From JAFIEN01 sp051859505 (lineage in GTDB: Bacteria; Pseudomonadota; Alphaproteobacteria; Rhodobacterales; Rhodobacteraceae): 64,000 nucleotides of DNA. The position numbers and the translations under genes are program-made. The stretch spans positions 1 through 64,000 of the forward strand of contig JBHYFN010000019.1 in NCBI GenBank assembly GCA_051859505.1. Direction: 5' to 3'. Below the pieces are notes generated by a model. It searched no databases. It was given only the letters and a program-made list of their open reading frames with translations, and was not told the DNA's origin. This document shows positions 63,013 to 64,000 of the stretch, piece after piece (the first letter of the stretch is position 1; each line of letters begins with the position of its first letter).

Positions 63013-63489
63013 TTACTGCGGCGGCAGGATGACAGCGTCGATCACGTGGATCACGCCGTTCGAGGCTTCGATATCGGCCTGGAAGATGTTGGCGCCGTTG
63101 ACGGCAGGGCCACCTTCCAGCGTGATCGTCACTTCGGCACCGTTGACGGTAGCGGCGGTCAGGCCTTCCGACAGGTCGGTCGACATCACCTTGCCGGGCA
63201 CCACATGGTAGGTGAGGATCGCGGTCAGGGCGGGGATGTCTTCCAGCAGCGCTTCGACCGTGCCTTCGGGCAGAGCGGCGAAGGCTTCATCGGTGGGCGC
63301 GAAGACGGTGAACGGGCCTTCGCCCTTCAGCGTGTCGACAAGCCCGGCAGCCGTCACGGCGGCGACAAGCGTTTCAAAGTTGTTCGCGGCGACGGCAGTG
63401 TCGACGATGTCCATGCCGTGACCGTCGGCATAGGCGGCGGTGCCGAGGGCGGCAGCGGTGGTCAGCGACAGAAAGGTACGACGAAGCAT
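63013..63489 (-). CDS. Secreted fasciclin (FAS1) domain protein
   Basis: 158 aa from ATG 63489 (MLRRTFLSLTTAAALGTAAYA), a clear signal peptide preceded by GGGAG. The mature protein is one FAS1 domain: DIVDTAVAANNFETLVAAVTAAGL, FTVFAPTDEAFAALP (H1 box), and the C-terminal NGVIHVIDAVILPPQ (H2 box). Likely a periplasmic or surface adhesion-type protein. Divergent from msrP. The frame extends upstream but only with non-secretory residues. Confidence 0.92.
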   Translation of the reverse strand: MLRRTFLSLTTAAALGTAAYADGHGMDIVDTAVAANNFETLVAAVTAAGLVDTLKGEGPFTVFAPTDEAFAALPEGTVEALLEDIPALTAILTYHVVPGKVMSTDLSEGLTAATVNGAEVTITLEGGPAVNGANIFQADIEASNGVIHVIDAVILPPQ

Positions 63490-63803
63490 CAGTAGTCTCC
63501 CAGAGTTGCGCAATGCCGTTGTGGCATCGCGAGGGCTAACGGCCGTGGTCGCGGTGCGGATCACTGCCATATTTCCGTGAAACCCTGTTGATTTCAGCGC
63601 GATGCGCGCTAAGCCTGCGCCGTCTCGCATGTCAATTCACGAGGCGTTCACCACTGGTGAAGACGCGTGATCGGCAAGCGGCGCTTTTGCACGCCCTTCG
63701 CTTGGTCTGTTATGGCATCATGATGACGCGCGGCAGGAGTTAATCCGCAGGTGTGGCGCAGCCGTAGACAGACAGGATGTCGGAACAACGCAGGAGGCTT
63801 GCC
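63490..63803. other. 314-bp divergent spacer between fasciclin and msrP genes
   Basis: No gene seen. It must hold promoters for both divergent genes. It contains GC-poor stretches (for example TTATGGCATCATGATGA near 63710-63726) but no box I can place with confidence. A short ATG frame at 63777 is in frame with msrP (see that entry). Confidence 0.5.
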
Positions 63804-64000
63804 TTGGCACATCGCTGGAAAAACGACCTGAAACGGGCCGATGTTACTCCGAAAGAGATCTGGATGAACCGCCGTCAGATCATGGGCGGACTGGCCGGGC
63901 TGGGTGCTGCGGGCCTTGCCGGCACTGCGAGCGCCGGGGAAGAGCTGGCGCCCAACACGCTGGAAGAGATCCGGAACTACTGCAACTTCTACGAGTTCGG
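63804..64000 (+). CDS. msrP: Protein-methionine-sulfoxide reductase catalytic subunit MsrP (partial)
   Basis: The first 65 residues only; the gene runs off the window. MsrP is a periplasmic molybdopterin enzyme that repairs oxidised methionines in envelope proteins. A twin-Arg signal is visible (NRRQIMGGLAGLGAAGLAG, ending near TASA), and the last residues NFYEFG match the conserved MsrP segment before the molybdenum site. The best start is TTG at 63804, six bases after AGGAGG (63792-63797); ATG at 63777 is in frame but has no Shine-Dalgarno sequence. The partner msrQ should follow outside the window. Confidence 0.88.
   Translation, partial: MAHRWKNDLKRADVTPKEIWMNRRQIMGGLAGLGAAGLAGTASAGEELAPNTLEEIRNYCNFYEF

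Overview
This is a GC-rich alphaproteobacterial chromosome segment that looks like Rhodobacterales (Paracoccaceae/Rhodobacteraceae). Pointers are a membrane-anchored cytochrome cy, a NavBac sodium channel, an MttB-like methyltransferase, a yejABEF transporter, a DacA-type carboxypeptidase with a SPOR tail, and GC-rich intergenic hairpins of the kind common in this group. The assignment rests on recognising protein families, not on a database search. A run of 10 Ns at 40174-40183 shows the window is a scaffold with at least one unresolved join.

Region 1 (76-22475) is the accessory part. Mostly on the minus strand, in transcription order, it encodes an ExoY-like initiating sugar-phosphate transferase, an O-antigen ligase/polymerase-like membrane protein, a GT4 glycosyltransferase, a secreted SGNH plus glycosidase-like protein, a GT2, a Wzx-type flippase, a 2108-residue type I PKS (KS-AT-KR-DH-ACP-TE), a second GT2, a 1544-residue NRPS module (formyltransferase, degenerate C, adenylation domain interrupted by a luciferase-like monooxygenase, carrier) and a 4'-phosphopantetheinyl transferase. 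One GT4 gene (15089-16303) lies on the plus strand inside it. Start/stop overlaps of 4-13 nt couple many of these genes. A complete glycan assembly set (initiation, extension, flipping, polymerisation/ligation) is therefore fused with a PKS, an NRPS module and its own activating enzyme. My inference is a glycan carrying a polyketide or formyl-glycine-derived group, or a glycosylated lipid product. Residues lining the adenylation pocket read D-I-L-Q-M-G-M-I-W, close to the known glycine code.

Region 2 (23271-39399) is mainly housekeeping metabolism: aroQ; thiBPQ behind a TPP riboswitch; aroC; yejABEF; cytochrome cy; pheA; an SRPBCC protein; nudC; and a CpdB-like cyclic nucleotide phosphodiesterase without a visible signal peptide.

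Region 3 (39460-44744) holds a HAD phosphatase, the assembly gap with two long G runs, and a TetR regulator divergent from an MttB-family methyltransferase plus a TMADH/DgcA-like iron-sulfur flavoprotein. A perfect 14-bp palindrome overlaps a TTGACA in the TetR/mttB intergenic region. This looks like a regulated demethylation module for a methylated amine.

Region 4 (44741-64000) carries a NavBac channel, an epimerase-like SDR, adenine deaminase coupled to AMP nucleosidase (ade-amn), a GST divergent from a YafY-type WYL regulator, HU, a DMT exporter, DacA, ClpS, an RsmC-like methyltransferase, an SDR lacking the catalytic lysine, a lipoprotein, hemF, pyrF, cutC, clpB, a fasciclin protein, and the 5' end of msrP cut by the window edge. 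Dispersed hairpin repeats of at least two families sit in intergenic gaps. I saw no rRNA, tRNA, CRISPR array, IS element or prophage.
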